DNA of 64,000 nt from Dendrocalamus latiflorus (taxonomy: Eukaryota; Streptophyta; Magnoliopsida; Poales; Poaceae), in NCBI GenBank assembly GCA_017311315.1, contig CM029632.1:15774075-15838074 (forward strand), read 5' to 3'. The number at the start of each line of letters is the position of its first letter. Positions within the stretch are counted from its first letter, which is position 1. Below, piece by piece: positions 59,372-64,000 of this stretch. Both the position numbers and the translations under genes were made by a program. Under the pieces are notes generated by a model. That model had not been told where the DNA came from. It saw only the letters and a program-made list of their open reading frames with translations, and searched no databases.

Positions 59372-62300
59372 TTAGAAGATTTCTCCCCCTGACATCTGCA
59401 AATCACGTAGTCTTCGCATACCAATTCCATGAACACATTTTTGGAATGTGGAAGTTGGTAACGACTTGGTGAATAAGTCTGCTAGATTATCACAAGACTT
59501 AGTTTGCAGAATATTTATCTCCCCACTCTCTTGCAATTCATGTGGGTAAAATAGTTTAGGTGCAATATGTTTTGTGATATTGCTCTTTATGTAACCCGTT
59601 TGCATTTGAACAACGCAAGCAGCATTATCTTCGTAGATAATGGTACGTGATGCAATAGCACCTATACCACATGATTGTTGTATGTGGTTAATCATTCTGC
59701 GAAGTCATACACATTCACGTGATGCTTCATATAATGCAATTATTTCAGAATAATTAGTGGATGTAGCCACTAGAGTTTGTTTCGAAGACTTCCAAGAGAT
59801 GGCTGTTCCACCGTGTAAAAATACAAGCCTGTTTGAGATCTGGCATTATGGGGATCTGATAAATAGCCAGCATCTGTATATCCTATTAAATCCACATTGT
59901 TATTCTTTTGGAAGAATAGACCGAGATCTTTAATGCCTTGAAGATATCTAAAAATATTCTTTACTCCTACCCAATGTCTTTTGGTTGGAGCAGCGCTATA
60001 TCTAGCAAGTAGATTTACCACAAATGCAATATCCGACCGGGTGCAATTTGTAAGGTATATAAGCGCTCCGATGGCACTGAGATATAGAACCTCGGGTCCC
60101 AATAACTCATCATTGTCATCTCGGGGTCTAAATGGATCTTTGTCCCTGTCGAGAGATCAAACAACCATGGGGGTTTTCGATGGATATGCTTTGTCCATAT
60201 TGAATTTCTCCAATATTTTCTGGACATAGGCTGATTGATTCACTAGGATGCCTGTATGAAGGTGCTCAAGTTGTATACCTAAGCAAAATTTGGTTTTACC
60301 TAAATCCTTCATTTCAAATTCCGTCATAAGATGATTACGTGCTTCATCTATATCCTGTGTGTTACCAATGATATTAAGATCATCAATATACACAGATATA
60401 ATACAAAATCATGTTGAGGATCTTTTGATGAATACACATGGGCAATCATCATTGTTGGAGTATCCCTTTTTGGTTAGGAACTCACTTAGTCGGTTGTACC
60501 ACATTCTACCCGACTGTTTCAAGCCGTATAAAGACTTGTTCAATTTTACACAATACATATTGCGATTTGCGTTCGGATTCGGAATTGAAATTCCATCGGG
60601 AACTTTCATGTATATTTCCTAATCAAGTGACCCATAAAGATATGCAGTCACTACATCCATCAACTGAAAAGATAGATGATTTTTAACTGCCAATGAGATT
60701 AAGTATCGGAATGTTATTCCACTCATTACTGGAGAATAAGTTTCATTGAAATCAATGCCGGGTCTCTGCGCGAACCCTTGTGCTACAAGCCTTGCTTTGT
60801 ATCTCACCACCTCATTGTTTTCATTCCGTTTGCGGACGAAAACCCATTTGAAACCGACAGGGAATACTTTGGGAGGTGTATGTATCACATTGGTGAATAC
60901 ATTTCTTTTCTTGAGCGAGGCTAACTCCGCTTGAATTGCATCCTTCCATTGATTCCAGTCCGAGCGCTGTTTGCACTCTGCCATGGTCTTAGGATCTGGA
61001 TCATTTTGAAGGTTATTTGCAATTGTTGTGGAGAAATAAATGTCAACAAGTGTAGTCTTACGATCATATGATTCTCCAGAATCAGTATAGTTAGTGGAAA
61101 TTTCTTGGACCCCTCATGACTCAATGTTATTTCCCAAAATATTTGAGTCGGGGTATTCCGATGTCCCAGGATCAGTATTTGAGTGCACTGTTGATCTGGG
61201 TTAAAGGATCCTTTGGTGTCTATCAACTTGAGGTTGATCTGCATTTACATTCTTTTGTTTCCTTTGTCGCTTGTTAGAAGCTGTATCTGACATTTGTACC
61301 GTACTTCTCCCCCTCTTATTTTGAACTGAGAGTTGAGTGGTATTTTGCGGTACCTCCACTCTTTCAGGTACATTTCTGGCAGGATTATAGGATTTTGTGA
61401 CACCCTTATAATCAGTAAATGCATCTGGCAGATTATTTGCAATGTTTTGCAAATGAATGACTTTCTGAACTTGAAGTTCAGTCTCTCTAGTACGTGGGTC
61501 TGAGGCAGGAATGCCTTGTACATTCCAATTAATTTCCTGGCATTCAGTTTGGTACTTGTTGTCTCCCCCTAATGCCGGGAAATGTTCCTCATTGAATATG
61601 CAATCAGCATACCGGGCCGTAAACAAGTCCCCAGTGAGGGGCTCGAGGTATTTTATAATTGACGAAGATTTATACCCAACATAGATCCCAAGTTTTCTGT
61701 GCGGTCCCATTGAGGTACGCTGCGGTGGTGAGATCGGTACGTATGTAGCGCAACCGAACTTTCGCAGATGGAAAATATCTGGTGGATTTCCACGTACTAA
61801 TTGTAGCGGGGAAGTGCTATGATAAGCAGTTGGACGCAATTGGATTAAGTCAGCAGCGTGTAAAACTACATGACCCCAACATGATGTTGGTAAGTTGCAA
61901 TTCTGTAGTAATGGTCTTGCAATGAGCTTGATTCTCTTGATAAGAGATTCTGCTAAACCATTTTGTGTATGGACATATGGAACAGAGTGTTGAACTTGTA
62001 TCCCAAGAGCCATACAATAATCATTGAAGGCATGGGATGAAAATTCAGCAGCATTGTCCATTCGAATTGATTGAATTCGATATTCAGGATAATGTGCTCG
62101 TAATTGGATAATTTGACCAATTAACTTAGCAAATGCATGGTTTCGTGTAGATAAAAGACACACATGTAACCATCTAGTAGATGCGTCAATGAGAACCATA
62201 AAATATCTGAACGATCCACACAATGGTTGTATAGGACCACATATATCTCCTTGAATGCGTTCAAGGAATTTAGGTGGTTCAGCTCTGATTTTAAGATAAG

Positions 62301-62929
62301 AGGGTCTTAAAATCAATTTTCCGGTGGCACAGGAAGTGCACACAAAATCTGAGGATTCCAGAAATTTTGTTTTGTGGTATGTATGACCAATTGAATTGCT
62401 AATAATTTTCCTCATCATTCCAATGCCTGGATGGCCAAGACGATCATGCCGTGTTTGGAATGTGTTAGTATTTTGAAAAATTACTTTGTATGCAATATGT
62501 TGAACATGTTTGATGTATGTATAGTACAATCCGGAGTTTAAAGATGGAATTTTTTTTCTAGTATTTGTTTGCCATATCCGTTGTGTTTGGTTAAGAGGAG
62601 ATATTCCTCTTTGTTGTCATTTCGGGTTTCAACATGGAAACCATTCTGACGGATATCTCTATAACTAAGTAGGGTACGTGTTGAATCGGGATACAAGAGT
62701 GCATCCTCAATTTCCAATTGTGTACCTATAGGGAGAGTGATAGAGGCGCGACCAGAGCCTACTATCATTGCATCGCGTCCAGCGATGGTGAAAACATTTT
62801 CTTTCCTCCTCATAAGAGTTAGGAAATATTTTGTGTCCCTAAGTATAGAGTTTGTGGTACCACTATCCACAAGGCATAATTCCTCCTCCGTTGGATCGAC
62901 TCCAAAAATCTATATACACAAAGAAGAAT
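59372..62929 (-). pseudogene. Ty1/copia pol of the second element
   Basis: The order from high to low coordinates is complete. Protease has LCLVDSGTTNSILRD (about 62860). Integrase (62529-61201, 442 open codons) has the zinc module RHDRLGHPGIGMM..CTSCATGK and the catalytic residues in GDICGP, RMDNAAEF and LAESLIKR. Reverse transcriptase has FKWVFVRKRNENNEVVRYKA and DVVTAYLYGSLD (60984-60619), SLYGLKQSGRMWYNRL (60609-60409), MYIDDLNIIGN with the DD pair (60393-60157) and HWVGVKNIFRYLQG (60102-59770). RNase H (59695-59372) has IIYEDNAACVVQM and NLADLFTKSLP. At least three stops or frameshifts, near 62535, 60619 and 60400, break the polyprotein. It is better preserved than the element at 160-13885, so younger. 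Lineage not assigned. Confidence 0.88.
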
Positions 62930-63091
62930 TTAATGAAATTCTTATAGTAGCATATATAGAATACATACAAACTTTATTTTACAATACCGAGTATGTTCGA
63001 TATATGATTGTAGCATACAAGCTTACAATATAGATGACAACATTATTTATATTAGAACACTATAGTACTTAGTAGCTATGGGACTAGGACT
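62930..63091 (-). mobile_element. Copia element: gag-pol spacer
   Basis: About 160 bp of AT-rich sequence with stops in all frames separates the gag stop from the protease frame (IFGVDPTEEELCLVDSG). A TATATAG precedes the protease frame like a splice acceptor, but the only GT near the gag end gives the wrong phase. Confidence 0.5.
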
Positions 63092-64000
63092 CTAACTGAG
63101 ATCTCCAAACATGTCTTGAGAATGAAATTGTTCAAGTGTGTCTTCGGTGCACATGAGATCATCCTTCTGTGTAGAAGCACATGTGTCTTTGAGTTCTTGA
63201 AGGAACTTTTGAGAACATCCGGCTGCATCATTGTTGGATGTGAGATTGAAGTGTGCTTCAAATCTCTTCTCTTGAGCATTCTTGCCGTGAGCCAAAGACT
63301 GGAGGTAGAGGTTCACAAGATGCTTCGGGGTGCGACATTTCTTGGTAGGATGGTTGTAGCAACCACATTTTTGACAAATTTCAGTTTTGTCAATTCTGTT
63401 ACCAGAATTGCCTTTACCTTTCTTTAATCCACTTGGTTTTTGCTTCTTGTTGTGTTTGTGTTTACCTTTAAAGTTCTTTGAGTGGTCTTTTGAACCACTG
63501 AACTTGTTGTTATTTTGATTAGCATGAACTTCAGGAAGTGGAGCAGCCCCAATGAGACGTTGCTGATTGTTCTTTAAAAGAAGTTCAGCATGCTTCTCTG
63601 CCTAAAGCATGGTATGCATAATATCAAAATAAGTTTGGTAATTTGCAGCACGCCATTGCTGCTGTAGGACCCTGTCAAATGGGAGCATAGTCGAGAGAGT
63701 TTTCTCTATTTTGTCTGCATCTGTTGGTTCCTTGTCACAAAACCGCAATTTGGAGCAAATAGTATGAAGGACATGGTTATATTCTCCAACATATTTGAAA
63801 TCTTGGAGTCTAAGATGTGCCCATTCAGGATTAGCCTCAGGTAAGATAACGGCTCTTTGTTGTTCATATCTATTTTTGAGGGCTAACCATAAAGTGAGTG
63901 GATTCTCCTCATACAGATATTCAGCCTTCAAATCCGGATGTATGTGATTCCGTATTATACTCAAAACGGAATATTTCACAATATCCAGAGGAATTTGATC
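63092..64000 (-). pseudogene. Ty1/copia gag, cut by the window edge
   Basis: The C-terminal two thirds of gag. It contains PLTLWLALKNRYEQQ, WAHLRLQDFKYVGEYNHVL and LRFCDKEPTDADKIEKTLST, which belong to the UBN2-type gag domain. A basic linker (KGKHKHNKKQKPSGLKKGKG) is followed by a CCHC knuckle CQKCGCYNHPTKKC near 63340-63385. The frame ends DMFGDLS at 63092. One in-frame stop is visible near 63602 (after DIMHTML). The N-terminus lies outside the window. Confidence 0.85.

Noticed and set aside
62930..63092. Spliced intron between gag and pol of the second copia element
   Set aside because: The only GT near the gag end gives the wrong phase with the AG before the protease frame.

Overview
This is a nuclear plant window, almost certainly from a grass (Poaceae). 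Stowaway-, Harbinger-, hAT-, MULE- and Helitron-type DNA elements and Ty1/copia elements are dense, coding first exons are very GC-rich, and the host genes are plant families (D-type cyclin, MED6, KIN-14 kinesin). No rRNA, tRNA or CRISPR was seen. I cannot name the species. Most of the 64 kb is transposon-derived. Only two host genes look intact: a D-type cyclin (minus strand, 17233-18934, six exons, 346 aa by my splicing) and the Mediator subunit MED6 (plus strand, 54379-57690, five exons, 252 aa).

Layout. 160-13885 is an old Ty1/copia element on the minus strand with decayed gag and pol. Its left LTR holds two MITEs and its right LTR holds a 2.2-kb gypsy-type solo LTR. The cyclin gene follows. 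About 230 bp upstream of its ATG lies a 1.3-kb Pack-MULE (19169-20458) that has captured three exons of a plant TRAF/MATH-domain gene. 20459-26120 is dominated by tandem repeats: a 24-bp coding-like repeat, an AT-rich array with a nested 176-bp Helitron, a 48-bp repeat, and about 2 kb of a 34-bp minisatellite whose every unit carries a GACCAC/GTGGTC hairpin. 26121-32605 is repeat-rich with no convincing gene.

The most interesting object is a 12-kb Mutator-like element (32615-44608). It has a perfect 9-bp target-site duplication (CATATGCGT) and inverted repeats of about 235 bp. It carries a MURA-type transposase with SWIM and CCHC zinc fingers, a plant-mobile-domain (PMD) gene, and three different small GRF-type zinc-finger genes. 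Two arrays of a 31-bp repeat precede the two plus-strand GRF genes. The transposase, the PMD gene and one GRF gene each carry disabling lesions, while the two plus-strand GRF genes read open. The element is structurally young but probably no longer autonomous.

44618-53217 holds an orphan GC-rich exon, a possible Helitron end, a 1.6-kb hAT derivative with long (AT)n tracts, a 311-bp tandem duplication, and a broken C-terminal remnant of a KCA-type KIN-14 kinesin gene with two MITEs in it. MED6 follows, with a Harbinger-type insertion in its third intron. The window ends inside a second, better preserved Ty1/copia element on the minus strand (about 58930-64000).

The two host genes are unrelated (cell-cycle entry; RNA polymerase II transcription) and show no sign of joint regulation. 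Cooperation is plausible only inside the MULE, where transposase, PMD and GRF proteins may form one mobile gene set.
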